Shown here in pieces: positions 16,211-25,778 of a DNA stretch of 64,000 nt. A program made the translations under genes and the position numbers. The number at the start of each line of letters is the position of its first letter. The first letter of the stretch is position 1. The DNA is taken from NCBI RefSeq assembly GCF_000014965.1, contig NC_008554.1, positions 1,600,001-1,664,000 of the forward strand. The letters are read 5' to 3'. The notes beneath the pieces are model-generated. The model saw only the letters and a list, made by a program, of their open reading frames with translations. It was not told the DNA's origin and made no database searches. The DNA comes from Syntrophobacter fumaroxidans MPOB (GTDB lineage Bacteria; Desulfobacterota; Syntrophobacteria; Syntrophobacterales; Syntrophobacteraceae).

Positions 16211-18949
16211 ATGGAGAAGAAGAACCTCAAGGTAAACGGAATGAACAGGACGGTGATCGCGGACCCTGAAGCCTCTCTTGCGGACGTTCTCCGGGAGCAG
16301 ATGAGGTTGACCGGCACCAAAAAAGGTTGCGGAATGGCCCAATGCGGGGCGTGTTCGGTCATCATGGACGGAAAGGTCATCCGTTCCTGCGCGACCAAAA
16401 TGAGAAAGGTTGAAAACGGGGCGGAAATCACCACCATCGAAGGAATCGGGACGCCGGAAAACCCGCACCCGATCCAGCTTGCCTGGATGGTGCACGGCGG
16501 TGCCCAATGCGGATTCTGCGCGCCGGGATTCATCGTCTCCGCCAAGGGGCTTCTCGACGGGAATTCAAATCCTACACGGCAGGACGTACGCGACTGGTTC
16601 CAGAAGCACCGGAACGCCTGCCGGTGCACGGGCTACAAGCCCCTGGTGGACGCGGTCATGGATGCCGCCAGGGTGCTCCGCGGCGAGATGAGCCTGGAGA
16701 CACTCAAATTCAAGCTGCCGCCGGACGGCAAGGTGTGGGGAGGAAAATTCCCGCGCCCGAGTGCTCTCGCCAAAGTCACCGGCACCTGCGACTTCGGTGC
16801 GGACCTCGGGATCAAGCTCCCGCCCGATGCGCTGCGCATGGCGCTGGTCCAGGCCAAGGTCTCCCATGCGAATATTCTGAGCATCGATACGACGGAAGCC
16901 GGGAAGATGCCCGGCGTATACAAGGTGTTGACTCACAAGGACGTGAAAGGAAAGAACCGCATCACCGGCCTCATCACTTTCCCCACGAACAAAGGGGATG
17001 GCTGGGACCGTCCCATCCTCTGTGACACGAAGGTGTACCAGTACGGAGACGCCATAGCCGTCGTATGCGCCGACACCCTCGACCACGCAAGGGCCGCCGC
17101 GGAGAAAGTCAAGGTCGAGCTGGAGGTGCTGCCGGCATACATGAGCGCGCCCGCGGCCATGGCCGACGACGCCATCGAAATTCATCCCGGAACGCCCAAC
17201 GTCTATTTCGAACAGAGAATCGCCAAGGGAGAAGATACCGGACCGCTTATGGAAAAGGCGGCCGTAACGGTCGAGGACGAATTCTATGTGGGACGTCAAC
17301 CGCACCTGCCCATGGAACCCGACGTGGGCTTCGCCTATTTCGATGATGAAGGCCGGCTCACCATTCATTCCAAGAGCATCGGCATCCATCTCCATCATGC
17401 CATGATCTGCCCCGGCCTGGGTATCGAGCCGGAAAAACTGCGGCTCGTGCAGAACCCCGCGGGAGGCACCTTCGGCTACAAATTCAGCCCCACTATCGAG
17501 GCACTGCTGGGCGTGGCCTGCATGGCCACGGGTAGGCCCGTGTTTCTCAACTTCGACTACCATCAGCAGATCACTTACACGGGCAAGCGCTCACCGTTCT
17601 TTGTCAAGCTCAAGTACGGCGCGGACAAGGACGGCAGGATCATTGCCATGGAGAGCGACTGGACGGTCGATCACGGGCCGTATTCCGAATTCGGGGATCT
17701 TCTCACTCTGCGTGGAGCTCAATTCATCGGTGCGGGTTATGGAATACCCAACATTCGCGGCACGGGGCGCACCGTGTGCACCAATCACGCCTGGGGGTCC
17801 GCGTTCCGGGCCTACGGATCGCCCCAGAGTGAATTCGCATCGGAAGTCCTCATGGACGAGCTCGCCGAAAAAATCGGCGTCGATCCGCTCGAGCTCCGCT
17901 ATCGTAACGTCTACCGTCCGGGGGACACGACGCCCAACGGCTGCCCTCCCGACGTCTACTGCCTCCCGGAGTTGATCGATCTCCTGCGGCCCCGTTACCG
18001 GGAAGCGCTGGAGAAAGCCCGTCAGGGATCGACCCGCGACTGCAGGAAAGGGGTCGGCATCTCCATCGGCATCTACGGCTGCGGCCTCGACGGGCCGGAC
18101 TCCTCGGAGATCGCCGTGGAGCTGACTCCCGACGGCGTGACCGTTTTCAGCTCGTGGGAGGACCATGGCCAGGGCGCCGACATGGGGTGCCTGGCCACGG
18201 CGCACGAAGGGTTGCGCCCTTTGAGGATCGGCCCCGACAAGATCAAGCTGGTGATGAACGACACGGCAATCACGCCCAACAGCGGCCCCGCGGGCGGAAG
18301 CCGTTCCCAGGTCGTTACCGGCCAGGCGATCAGGGTCGGGTGCGAGATGCTCGTGAACGCCATGAAAAAACCGGACGGGACCTTCCGCACCTACGACGAA
18401 ATGGTGGCCGGGAAGATCCCGTTGCGCTATTCCGGGAAATGGACTGCCGCGGCCTGCGTGGCATGTGACGGGAACGCCCAGGGCAACCCTTTCCCCGTCT
18501 ACATGTATGGCGTTTTCATGGCGGAAGTGGACGTAAACGTGAACACGGGCAAGACACAGGTCACCGGAATGACCTGCGCCGCCGATGTGGGCTCCATCGC
18601 CAACAGGCTCGTCGTCGACGGGCAGATGTACGGAGGGATCGTGCAGGGCATAGGGCTGGCGTTGAGCGAGGATTTCGAGGATTTGAAAAAACACGCCAGT
18701 CTCATCGGCTGCGGCCTCCCGTACATCAAGGACGCCCCGGACACCATAAACATCCTCTACCTCGAAACGCAGCGTCCCAACGGCCCCTTCGGGGCGGCGG
18801 GAGTGGGGGAGCTGCCGCTCACCTCGCCTCACGCCGCCGTCATCAATGCCATCCGCAACGCCTGCGGAGTGCGCATCACCAGGCTGCCGGCGCTTCCGGA
18901 GAAAGTGCTGGCCGGGGTCAAACCTACACTTTTCACAAATCTCCGTTAG
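16211..18949 (+). CDS. mop: Molybdopterin-dependent aldehyde oxidoreductase (Mop type)
   Basis: A 912-aa xanthine-oxidase-family enzyme, close in length to Desulfovibrio gigas Mop, oxidising aldehydes to acids at a Mo-MCD centre. Residues 1-80 form a plant-ferredoxin-like [2Fe-2S] domain (CGMAQCGACS), 90-160 the helical second [2Fe-2S] domain (GAQCGFCAPGF, NACRCTGY), and from about 175 the molybdenum domains on the same chain without an FAD domain, as in Mop. Motifs GGTFGYK, GSAFRAYGSPQSE and the active-site Glu in GAAGVGELPLTSP near residue 870 are present. ATG 16211 is preferred over upstream frames because AGAGGAGA precedes it and MEKKNLKVNG is the natural start. The last codons coincide with a dispersed 24-base repeat. 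The following genes probably mature or serve it. Confidence 0.95.
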   Translation: MEKKNLKVNGMNRTVIADPEASLADVLREQMRLTGTKKGCGMAQCGACSVIMDGKVIRSCATKMRKVENGAEITTIEGIGTPENPHPIQLAWMVHGGAQCGFCAPGFIVSAKGLLDGNSNPTRQDVRDWFQKHRNACRCTGYKPLVDAVMDAARVLRGEMSLETLKFKLPPDGKVWGGKFPRPSALAKVTGTCDFGADLGIKLPPDALRMALVQAKVSHANILSIDTTEAGKMPGVYKVLTHKDVKGKNRITGLITFPTNKGDGWDRPILCDTKVYQYGDAIAVVCADTLDHARAAAEKVKVELEVLPAYMSAPAAMADDAIEIHPGTPNVYFEQRIAKGEDTGPLMEKAAVTVEDEFYVGRQPHLPMEPDVGFAYFDDEGRLTIHSKSIGIHLHHAMICPGLGIEPEKLRLVQNPAGGTFGYKFSPTIEALLGVACMATGRPVFLNFDYHQQITYTGKRSPFFVKLKYGADKDGRIIAMESDWTVDHGPYSEFGDLLTLRGAQFIGAGYGIPNIRGTGRTVCTNHAWGSAFRAYGSPQSEFASEVLMDELAEKIGVDPLELRYRNVYRPGDTTPNGCPPDVYCLPELIDLLRPRYREALEKARQGSTRDCRKGVGISIGIYGCGLDGPDSSEIAVELTPDGVTVFSSWEDHGQGADMGCLATAHEGLRPLRIGPDKIKLVMNDTAITPNSGPAGGSRSQVVTGQAIRVGCEMLVNAMKKPDGTFRTYDEMVAGKIPLRYSGKWTAAACVACDGNAQGNPFPVYMYGVFMAEVDVNVNTGKTQVTGMTCAADVGSIANRLVVDGQMYGGIVQGIGLALSEDFEDLKKHASLIGCGLPYIKDAPDTINILYLETQRPNGPFGAAGVGELPLTSPHAAVINAIRNACGVRITRLPALPEKVLAGVKPTLFTNLR
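18914..18937 (+). repeat. 24-base dispersed repeat inside the 3' end of mop
   Basis: The motif GGGGTCAAACCTACACTTTT followed by CACA is found in exact reverse complement at 44309-44332. Here it encodes the VKPTLFT segment just before the mop stop codon. Confidence 0.85.
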
Positions 18950-19250
18950 TCGGGGGCGCGCAACGGAGCATGAACATTTCCCGGGCCGAGGGTATCTCGA
19001 CACAGACCTTCGTACCCGGGACATTCTCAAACGATGAAAACCGATCCCGCGGGGGCAGTTCTGGGGGCCGCTCGGCCCCCTGTCCCGTTCAAGGCGGGGA
19101 TGAGGAGGCAGCATGCGGTGGAACCGGCCTGACATTTGAATTGGGGAGGTCGATTGTTGCCGCGCGTGCATCATGATTTGATTCGACCGCGAGGGGATGG
19201 AGCCCGACCGGCCGTAGAGCGATACGGACCGCAAGACACGGGGACCGGGT
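18950..19250. other. Intergenic region after mop with a GC hairpin
   Basis: A 301-base gap. A perfect hairpin GGGGGCC/GGCCCCC (19063-19080, loop GCTC) is present but lacks a T run, so it is more likely a processing or attenuation structure than an intrinsic terminator. No coding frame of note. Confidence 0.5.
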
Positions 19251-21581
19251 ATGGAACAGGATGAGTTGCGCAGACTGGAAGACCGCTGCATTCAGGAGCA
19301 CGCACCCGCCTGCAGCGCCGCCTGCCCCCTCCATGTCGACGTACGGGCCATGACTGCGGAGACGGCCCGCGGAGATTTCGCGGCCGCGGCAAGAATATTC
19401 AAGAAAACCGTGCCGTTCCCGGGAATCATCAGCCGGGTCTGCGATCACCCCTGCCAGGCGGTCTGCAAGCGCCGTGAAGCCGGCGATGCCGTTTCCATCC
19501 GGGCGCTTGAACGCGCGTGCCTTGACCGCTCATCCAGCCTGCAGGAAAAGATTCAGGCCTTGCCCCGCAAAGACCGGCGCGCCGCCATAGTCGGGGGGGG
19601 ATTGAGCGGCCTTACGGCGGCTTTCGACCTCGGCAGGAAGGGATACGCCGTGGTTGTGTTCGAGCGGGAAAACCGGCTGGGGGGAAGCCTGTGGCGCTTC
19701 TCCGGGGAGGATCTCCCGCTTCGAACGGCGGCCGACGACTTTCTGATCCTGAAAGAGGTCGGAGTGGAAATCCGACTGGGAACCACCGTCGGGAAAGACA
19801 TCGACTTCGGCGAGCTGTGCGCCGGGTTCGAAACGGTTTGCCTGGGGCTGGGCGAGAACCCTCCGGACAGCTTCGCCCTCGCCGTCGACCGGGAAGGAAA
19901 AGTGGACGTCGATCCCGCGACCTTTTCCACCTCGCGAGCGGGAGTATTCGCCGGAGGCGGCATGCTCAGGCGTGATACAAACCGTTCCCCCATCCAATCC
20001 ATGGCCGACGGGAGGCGGGCCGCCATCTCCATGGACCGCTATTTCCAGCAGGTCTCGCTCACCGCCGGCCGCGCGGGGGAAGGGTCCTACACCACAAGGC
20101 TCCATACGGTCACGGAAGGCATCGTTCCCCTTCCCGTAGTGCCCATGGCCGATGCTCGTCAGGGTTATTCCGCGGACGAAGCGATGCAAGAGGCCGCCAG
20201 GTGTATTCAGTGCCAATGCCTCGAATGCGTCAAGGTGTGCGAATATCTCAAGAGCTTCGGAAGTTACCCCAGGCAGTACGTCAGGCAGATTTACAACAAC
20301 CTCGCCATCGTGATGGGACACCGCCACGCCAATAAGCTGATCAACTCGTGCAGTCTCTGCGGCCTGTGCCGGGAGGTTTGCCCGGGGGGTCTGCACATGG
20401 GCGTGGTTTGCAGGGAGGCGCGACAGACCCTGGTCAGGCAGGGCAGGATGCCCCCCTCGGCCCACGATTTTCCGATCCGGGATATGCTTTTCAGCAACAG
20501 CGACAAGTGTGCCCTGGTCCGCCGGCAGCCTGGAGTCGTCACGGGCCGGTTCCTTTTTTTCCCCGGATGCCAGCTTACAGCGTCCTACCCCGAACAGGTG
20601 AAGCGGGTCTACTCGCTGTTGCGGGAAAAGCTTACGGGAGGCGTGGGGCTCATGCTGAGGTGTTGCGGCGCACCCGCGGACTGGTCCGGGCGCGATGACC
20701 TGTTCCGGGAAGTTATGGAGAGCTTCACCGAGTCATGGCGCGAGATGGGAAGCCCGGAACTGATCCTGGCCTGCTCCACCTGCTTTGAGACATTCAAGAC
20801 CCGCCTTCCCGGCACCGCCGTTTCGTCGCTCTGGGAAATACTGGACCGGCTGGGCCTGCCCCAAACCGGAAGGCCGGGGGAGTCGCCGGCGGTGGCCGTT
20901 CACGACGCCTGTTCCACCCGGCATGAACCATTCATACACGAAAGCGTGCGCAATATCCTGGGGCGCCTTGGCATGCGTGTGGAAGAGCTGCCTTTGACTC
21001 GAGACCGTGCCGAGTGTTGCGGCTATGGGGGCCTGATGTTTTTCGCCAATGCCGAGCTCGCCGGAAAGGTCATCGATCGGCGGAACGCCCGGAGCTCCCT
21101 GGACTACGTCGCCTACTGCGCCATGTGCCGCGACTATCTGGCCAAACGCGGCAAGCGCGTCGCCCACCTTCTGGACCTGGTTCTGGGAGCTTCCATGGAA
21201 GAGGCCGTCGGCCGCGGGGTCCCGGTATACTCTCAACGCCACGAAAACAGGGCGCGACTGAAAACCTCCCTGCTTGCGGAGCTCTGGGGAGAGGGAACGC
21301 CCGAGCGGGAAAGCTGCGGGAAGATCGCCCTGAGCGTGTCCGACCGCATGCGGGACATCATGGAGGAGAGGCTGATTCTCGTCGAGGACGTCCTGGAGGT
21401 CATCGAATACGCCGAAAGAACGGGAAACCGTCTGTTGAACCGGGAAACGGGCCACACCCTGGCACATCACAAACCGGCAAGCGTGACCTACTGGGTCGAG
21501 TATTCCGCGGAGGGCGATCGGTTCGTCATTCACAATGCGTACAGCCACAGGATGGAAATCGCCGAGGAGTTCAAATCGTGA
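19251..21581 (+). CDS. FAD/NAD oxidoreductase with dicluster and cysteine-rich (CCG) domains
   Basis: A 776-aa multidomain redox protein. Residues 1-105 resemble the Cys-rich N-terminus of GltD/dihydropyrimidine dehydrogenase (CSAACPLHVDV, CDHPCQAVCKR). The FAD dinucleotide motif AIVGGGLSGLTAAFDLG is near 108, though the pyridine-nucleotide part is shortened. A ferredoxin-like part near 320-385 has CIQCQCLECVKVC and CSLCGLCREVCP. Two cysteine-rich HdrB-like halves follow (FFPGCQLT, RCCGAP, ACSTCFETF; later DACSTRHEP, ECCGYGG, YCAMCRDYL). The C-terminal 90 residues are a separate domain. The order fits the protein called pyridine nucleotide-disulfide oxidoreductase/dicluster-binding protein in mop-linked loci. 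Probable role: electron transfer between NAD(P)H, Fe-S and the Mop maturation or catalytic partners. Its stop overlaps the next start (GTGA). Confidence 0.85.
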   Translation: MEQDELRRLEDRCIQEHAPACSAACPLHVDVRAMTAETARGDFAAAARIFKKTVPFPGIISRVCDHPCQAVCKRREAGDAVSIRALERACLDRSSSLQEKIQALPRKDRRAAIVGGGLSGLTAAFDLGRKGYAVVVFERENRLGGSLWRFSGEDLPLRTAADDFLILKEVGVEIRLGTTVGKDIDFGELCAGFETVCLGLGENPPDSFALAVDREGKVDVDPATFSTSRAGVFAGGGMLRRDTNRSPIQSMADGRRAAISMDRYFQQVSLTAGRAGEGSYTTRLHTVTEGIVPLPVVPMADARQGYSADEAMQEAARCIQCQCLECVKVCEYLKSFGSYPRQYVRQIYNNLAIVMGHRHANKLINSCSLCGLCREVCPGGLHMGVVCREARQTLVRQGRMPPSAHDFPIRDMLFSNSDKCALVRRQPGVVTGRFLFFPGCQLTASYPEQVKRVYSLLREKLTGGVGLMLRCCGAPADWSGRDDLFREVMESFTESWREMGSPELILACSTCFETFKTRLPGTAVSSLWEILDRLGLPQTGRPGESPAVAVHDACSTRHEPFIHESVRNILGRLGMRVEELPLTRDRAECCGYGGLMFFANAELAGKVIDRRNARSSLDYVAYCAMCRDYLAKRGKRVAHLLDLVLGASMEEAVGRGVPVYSQRHENRARLKTSLLAELWGEGTPERESCGKIALSVSDRMRDIMEERLILVEDVLEVIEYAERTGNRLLNRETGHTLAHHKPASVTYWVEYSAEGDRFVIHNAYSHRMEIAEEFKS

Positions 21582-21790
21582 ACGCGCAGGCGGCAAGTCC
21601 CGAAGGGGAAAAATGGTGGTGCGGAAAATGCCGGGTGCCCCTTGATATGGGTAAAGTGAATGTCTCGTATCTCGGCAGCTCATTTCCGGTGGACCTGCTC
21701 AAATGCCCGCGTTGCGGCCTTGTCTTCGTCCCCGAGGAGCTCGCTCTGGGCAGGATGGCCGAAGTGGAGAGACTCCTTGAAGACAAGTGA
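21578..21790 (+). CDS. Small zinc-ribbon redox protein (DVU_1557-like)
   Basis: A 70-aa protein starting at GTG 21578, whose TG overlaps the previous stop; CGAGGAG lies about 8 bases upstream. Two CxxC pairs (WWCGKCRVPL near residue 14 and LLKCPRCGLVF near 41) make a compact rubredoxin- or zinc-ribbon-like site. It ends with an acidic helix. The position between the dicluster oxidoreductase and the methyltransferase, with translational coupling on both sides, places it in the mop-associated operon. The label follows remembered naming for the Desulfovibrio locus; redox activity is not shown by the sequence. Confidence 0.8.
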   Translation: MNAQAASPEGEKWWCGKCRVPLDMGKVNVSYLGSSFPVDLLKCPRCGLVFVPEELALGRMAEVERLLEDK

Positions 21791-22571
21791 TCCCGCTTGC
21801 CTGGCTCCCGGACCGCCGACAGGGCACGCGGGGCTCCTGTATGAGAGGCTCGCAGCGAGTGGAGCGGCGGCGGACGCGATCCGCCCCGGAGGTCTGCCGT
21901 TGACGGAACGCGCTCTGACACTGTGCCCGTTCCCCCCGGGGTCCCGGTTGCTGGACGTCGGATGCGGCGTCGGCACCACCGTCCGATACCTGACCGACCG
22001 CCACGGACACCGGGCGGCCGGCATCGACCCTTCCGCGCTCATGATCGAGACGGGACGCAGGCGATACCCCGGTCTGTGGCTGATGAGAGCCCGGGGAGAA
22101 GCCTTGCCCTTCGCCGATGACGTCCTGGACGGCGTCCTGGCCGAGTGCAGCCTTTCCGTGACGCGCGCTGCGGACCGTGTTGTACGCGAGATTCATCGCA
22201 CCCTCACCCCGGGGGGAAAACTCCTCATGAGCGATGTGTACGCACGCAATCCCGAATTCCTGCCGGAGCTGCGCCGGATTGGCCTGAGCGGCTGCCTCGG
22301 CGGAATCAAGTCCATGGAGGAGCTGGCTTTCAGCCTTGGCGCTTCCGGTTTCGAGATCCTCCACTGGGAGGATCACTCAGCGGAACTCAAGCTGTTTGCG
22401 GCGCGGCTCATCCTCTCCGGCGGTTTCGCGGCCGATTTCCGGTGCCTGTGGGGAGAATGCGGCGGCGAGGGCCGGAACCCCGAAAAAACGCGGCAGGCCG
22501 TCTCCAGGGTCAGACCCGGATACTTTTTGCTCATTGCCGGAAAAAGAATGAAGAAGGCCGCCGGATTCTGA
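21777..22571 (+). CDS. SAM-dependent methyltransferase (DVU_1556-like)
   Basis: A class I methyltransferase of about 264 aa. The SAM site LLDVGCGVGTTVRYL is near residue 58, followed by GIDPSALMI and the typical LTPGGKLLMSDVY near 150. No upstream ATG in frame is plausible; TTG 21777 with GGAGAG 5 bases before it gives a good start and a 14-base overlap with the zinc-ribbon gene. The C-terminal part has two Cys (LWGECGG). The gene is inside the mop-associated operon. Substrate is unknown; a role in modifying a cofactor or a small metabolite with the TrsS radical SAM protein is an inference from context. Confidence 0.83.
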   Translation: MKTSDPACLAPGPPTGHAGLLYERLAASGAAADAIRPGGLPLTERALTLCPFPPGSRLLDVGCGVGTTVRYLTDRHGHRAAGIDPSALMIETGRRRYPGLWLMRARGEALPFADDVLDGVLAECSLSVTRAADRVVREIHRTLTPGGKLLMSDVYARNPEFLPELRRIGLSGCLGGIKSMEELAFSLGASGFEILHWEDHSAELKLFAARLILSGGFAADFRCLWGECGGEGRNPEKTRQAVSRVRPGYFLLIAGKRMKKAAGF

Positions 22572-22597
22572 AGATCGACAACGAGGAGGGCAAGTCG

Positions 22598-23044
22598 GTG
22601 CTCAACCAGACGGTGAGAATGATCGAGCTCGCGCAACAGGGATTCCAATGCAGTCAGATTCTTGTGATTATGGGGCTCATAAACCAGGGAAAAACGAACT
22701 CCGATCTGGTCAGGTCCGTATCGGGCCTGGCAGGAGGTCTCGGGTTTTCCGGCGACACGTGCGGGGCGCTGACGGGCGGCGCCTGCCTGTTGGGATTGTA
22801 CGCCGGACGGGGAGAGGTGAACGAAGAGGAAGACCCCCGTCTCAACCTGATGATCGTCGAGCTCGTGGAATGGTTTGCCGGGGAATACGGCCGAGCGTTC
22901 GGGGGAACGCGATGTGAAACGATTTTGGGGAACGACCCACGAAACCGGACCGCGAGGTGCCCGTCGCTGGTGCTCGGTGTATACGAGAAGGTCAATGCCC
23001 TGTTGGTGGAAAATGGATTCGATCTTGCCACGGGACGCCCATGA
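22598..23044 (+). CDS. C-GCAxxG-C-C family protein (DVU_1555-like)
   Basis: A 148-aa protein of the family with pattern C-GCAxxG-C-C, here seen as FQCSQ near residue 19, TCGALTGGACLLG near 56 and two later Cys (GGTRCE, TARCPS). In such proteins the cysteines likely bind a metal or Fe-S centre. GTG 22598 is chosen because GAGGAGGG lies 7 bases before it; the frame is open further upstream but overlaps the methyltransferase. Its stop overlaps the start of trsS (ATGA). Membership in the mop-associated operon is clear from spacing; function not known. Confidence 0.82.
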   Translation: MLNQTVRMIELAQQGFQCSQILVIMGLINQGKTNSDLVRSVSGLAGGLGFSGDTCGALTGGACLLGLYAGRGEVNEEEDPRLNLMIVELVEWFAGEYGRAFGGTRCETILGNDPRNRTARCPSLVLGVYEKVNALLVENGFDLATGRP

Positions 23045-24453
23045 GTAAAGGAATCACTCTCTCCACCACGCGGAGCGTCTGCCCGGAGTGCCTGGCCGTG
23101 ACCCCGGCGATCAGAATCATGCGCGGGGATCGGGTGTTTCTCAGCAAAACCTGCCCCCGGCACGGAACGTTTGAAACGGAGGTCTGGCAGGGACAACCGT
23201 CCTACCAGTCCTGGAACAGGCCCAAAACCTGCGCTTCTCCCGATCCTCCCGCCACCCGCACCGAACAAGGCTGCCCGAAGGATTGCGGCCTCTGCCCCGA
23301 CCATCGTCAACAGACCTGCACGGCGCTCATTGAGGTGACCCACCGCTGCGACCTGTCCTGCGCCTACTGTTACGCTGACTCAGGCACGGCTGATTTCCCG
23401 GATCCGGACCTTTACGCCCTCAGGTGCATGTTCGAGCGGCTGTTGCGCGCCGGTAACCGCTGCAACATCCAGCTTTCAGGAGGTGAACCGACGATCCGGG
23501 AAGACCTCCCCGACATCATAGCCCTTGGGCGCTCGCTCGGATTCTCCTTCATCCAGGTCAACACCAATGGAATGCGCCTGGCAGGCGATCCCTCCTATGC
23601 GAGGCAACTCAGGGACGCCGGGCTCGCTTCGGTGTTTCTTCAGTTCGACGGGATGGAGGATTCCGTCTACGAGCGAATCCGGGGGCGCCGGCTTCTGCGC
23701 GAGAAGAAGCGCGCCGTCGAGCATTGCGGCGTAAACGGCCTCGGCGTGGTGCTGGTCCCCACGCTTGTCCCCGGAGCGAACGTCGCACAGATCGGCAAGA
23801 TCATCCAATACGCCGTGGAGAACCTCGGAGTGGTTCGAGGGGTCCACTTCCAGCCCGTGAGCTACTTCGGAAGATACCCCGGGCCGCCGCGCGCCGAAGA
23901 CCGGATCACCATTCCCGAGATCATTCGCGAGATAGCGGCCCAGACTTCCGGCAAGATGGCGATCGAGCACTTCAAGCCCCCCGGTTGCGAAAATGCTTAT
24001 TGCTCTTTCAACGGGAGCTTCGTTCTGCTCCCCGACGGATCGCTCAAGTCCAGGGCGACGCAAAGAACCGGGTCGTGCTGCCCGGAAATGGAATGCGCCG
24101 AAGAAGGAGCCGCCAGGGCAAGGCGCTTCGTCGCCCGGTTCTGGTCGGCGCCGGAGTCGCTCTCCTCGGCTCCCGCCGTCTGGCCCGGCCTGGGGGAGTG
24201 GGAAGCGTTTTTGGAACGGGTGAAGTCCCATTCGCTTTCCATTTCGGGGATGGCATTCCAGGACGCATGGAACCTGGATCTCGAGCGGCTTCGGGACTGC
24301 TGTATCCACGTGGTGACCCGGGACGGCAGACTTGTGCCCTTCTGCGCATACAACCTGACGGATGCGGGCGGAACATCGATCCACCGGGAACGGACGCGCG
24401 CTCCCCTGTCCGACGACGACGTCCGACCCTCCCCGCCCGGGCCGCATTCATGA
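23041..24453 (+). CDS. trsS: Radical SAM protein TrsS
   Basis: A 470-aa radical SAM protein. The cluster motif CDLSCAYCYAD near residue 104 binds the [4Fe-4S] that cleaves SAM; QLSGGEPTIREDLPD near 150 is the GGE motif. The N-terminal 80 residues carry a distinct Cys-rich module (TRSVCPECL near 11, CPRHG, then GCPKDCGLCPDH). In relatives a selenocysteine can occupy one of these Cys positions; here the codons are TGC, so this is the all-cysteine form. C-terminal Cys residues (CCPEMEC and DCCIHV) suggest more clusters. The start ATG 23041 overlaps the upstream stop and the end overlaps the ligase start. The TrsS name rests on motif layout and neighbourhood from memory. Reaction unknown, probably cofactor or product maturation around Mop. 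Confidence 0.85.
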   Translation: MSKGITLSTTRSVCPECLAVTPAIRIMRGDRVFLSKTCPRHGTFETEVWQGQPSYQSWNRPKTCASPDPPATRTEQGCPKDCGLCPDHRQQTCTALIEVTHRCDLSCAYCYADSGTADFPDPDLYALRCMFERLLRAGNRCNIQLSGGEPTIREDLPDIIALGRSLGFSFIQVNTNGMRLAGDPSYARQLRDAGLASVFLQFDGMEDSVYERIRGRRLLREKKRAVEHCGVNGLGVVLVPTLVPGANVAQIGKIIQYAVENLGVVRGVHFQPVSYFGRYPGPPRAEDRITIPEIIREIAAQTSGKMAIEHFKPPGCENAYCSFNGSFVLLPDGSLKSRATQRTGSCCPEMECAEEGAARARRFVARFWSAPESLSSAPAVWPGLGEWEAFLERVKSHSLSISGMAFQDAWNLDLERLRDCCIHVVTRDGRLVPFCAYNLTDAGGTSIHRERTRAPLSDDDVRPSPPGPHS

Positions 24454-25778
24454 AGATCACTCCCCTGCAGGACTGGATCGCGGCAAGAATGGGAACGCAC
24501 GGGCATCGCCTGTCCAGGGCCGATGTCGAGCGCCGCCAACTGCTGGGGCTGCGTGAAACCGTGCGCCGCGCGTCGGCGGAAAGCCGCTTCTACTCCGCGC
24601 ATCTGGGGCAGCTGTCGGAGGCCGACATCCACTCCCTGGATGACTTGCACCGTTTCCCTTTCACGACCGCGCGGGACCTCAGACGGAATCCCTATTCATT
24701 TCTGTGCGTTTCTCAGGGTAATATCAGTCGCGTGGTGACGCTCGGGACTTCCGGCACCAGCGGAGAACCCAAGCGCGTTTTTTTCACCTCTGAAGACCTC
24801 GAATCGACCATCGACTTCTTTCGGCAGGGAATGTCCATCCTCGCGAAGCGAGGCGACCGGGTGCTCATCCTGTTGCCGGGCGAGCGTCCCGGGAGTGTCG
24901 GGGATTTGCTGCGCGAAGCGCTGCGGCGCATCGGAGCGCAGGGAATCGTTCATGATCCGGTCAATGACGTCCCGGGCACCCTGAAGAGGATGGCCCGGGA
25001 ACACATCGGAGTGCTTGTGGGAGCGCCCGCGCAGGTGCTGTCCCTGGCACGGCAAAGTGATGGGAAGTCGGCCCCGAGGAGCATTCTGCTCAGCACCGAC
25101 CATGTCCCGGCAGCGATTGTCGAGGCCCTCCGGCACATATGGAATTGTGAGGTCTTTACCCATTATGGTATGACCGAGATGGGCTACGGAGGCGGTGTGG
25201 AATGTGGCGCCCATCGTGGCTATCATATGCGGGAAGCCGACCTCTGCTTTGAAATCGTGCACCCGGAAACCGGGCGACCGGAGCCGGACGGAGTGATGGG
25301 AGAAGTGGTGTTCACGACGCTGACCCGCGTGGGGATGCCCCTGATAAGATATCGCACGGGAGACCTGGGCAGGTTCCTGCCGGATGCCTGTCCCTGCGGT
25401 ACCGTCCTGAAGACCATGGACCGGATCGAAGGCCGCATCGACGGCCGGGTGCCCATCGCCGGCGGATCGGTGCTCACGATCGCGGAACTGGACGAGGCGC
25501 TTTTCCCGATGGACGATCTCCTTGATTTCGAGGCCTCAATCAGCCGCGGGGGCAATAGGGACTTGCTGCGCATCGAGCTGAGCCTAAGAGACGCCGGCAA
25601 ACGGGGAGCTCGGGACCGGGCGCTGGATGCCCTGCGAACCGTCCCGGCAATTCGTTCGGCAGAGCTTCGAGGCGATCTCCTCGTGACCCTGGCCCTGCGT
25701 GCCCCCGCGTTGCCGGCGACCGGAAGCACCGCCAAGCGAACTCTTGTCGACAATCGCAACCCGGAGCGTGTTTCATGA
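24450..25778 (+). CDS. AMP-dependent ligase, phenylacetate-CoA-ligase-like (DVU_1553-like)
   Basis: A 442-aa adenylate-forming enzyme of the PaaK-like group. The P-loop TLGTSGTSGEPK near residue 93, the HYGMTEMGYGGG motif near 230 and the hinge RYRTGDLGRFLPDACPCG near 300 are present. It is shorter than classical acyl-CoA ligases and has the Cys pair typical of PaaK. It would activate a carboxylate as an acyl-adenylate and possibly a thioester. ATGA overlaps at both ends link it tightly to trsS and xdhC. Its presence next to an aldehyde oxidoreductase suggests either activation of the acid product or a biosynthetic step of the maturation system; the sequence does not decide. Confidence 0.86.
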   Translation: MKITPLQDWIAARMGTHGHRLSRADVERRQLLGLRETVRRASAESRFYSAHLGQLSEADIHSLDDLHRFPFTTARDLRRNPYSFLCVSQGNISRVVTLGTSGTSGEPKRVFFTSEDLESTIDFFRQGMSILAKRGDRVLILLPGERPGSVGDLLREALRRIGAQGIVHDPVNDVPGTLKRMAREHIGVLVGAPAQVLSLARQSDGKSAPRSILLSTDHVPAAIVEALRHIWNCEVFTHYGMTEMGYGGGVECGAHRGYHMREADLCFEIVHPETGRPEPDGVMGEVVFTTLTRVGMPLIRYRTGDLGRFLPDACPCGTVLKTMDRIEGRIDGRVPIAGGSVLTIAELDEALFPMDDLLDFEASISRGGNRDLLRIELSLRDAGKRGARDRALDALRTVPAIRSAELRGDLLVTLALRAPALPATGSTAKRTLVDNRNPERVS

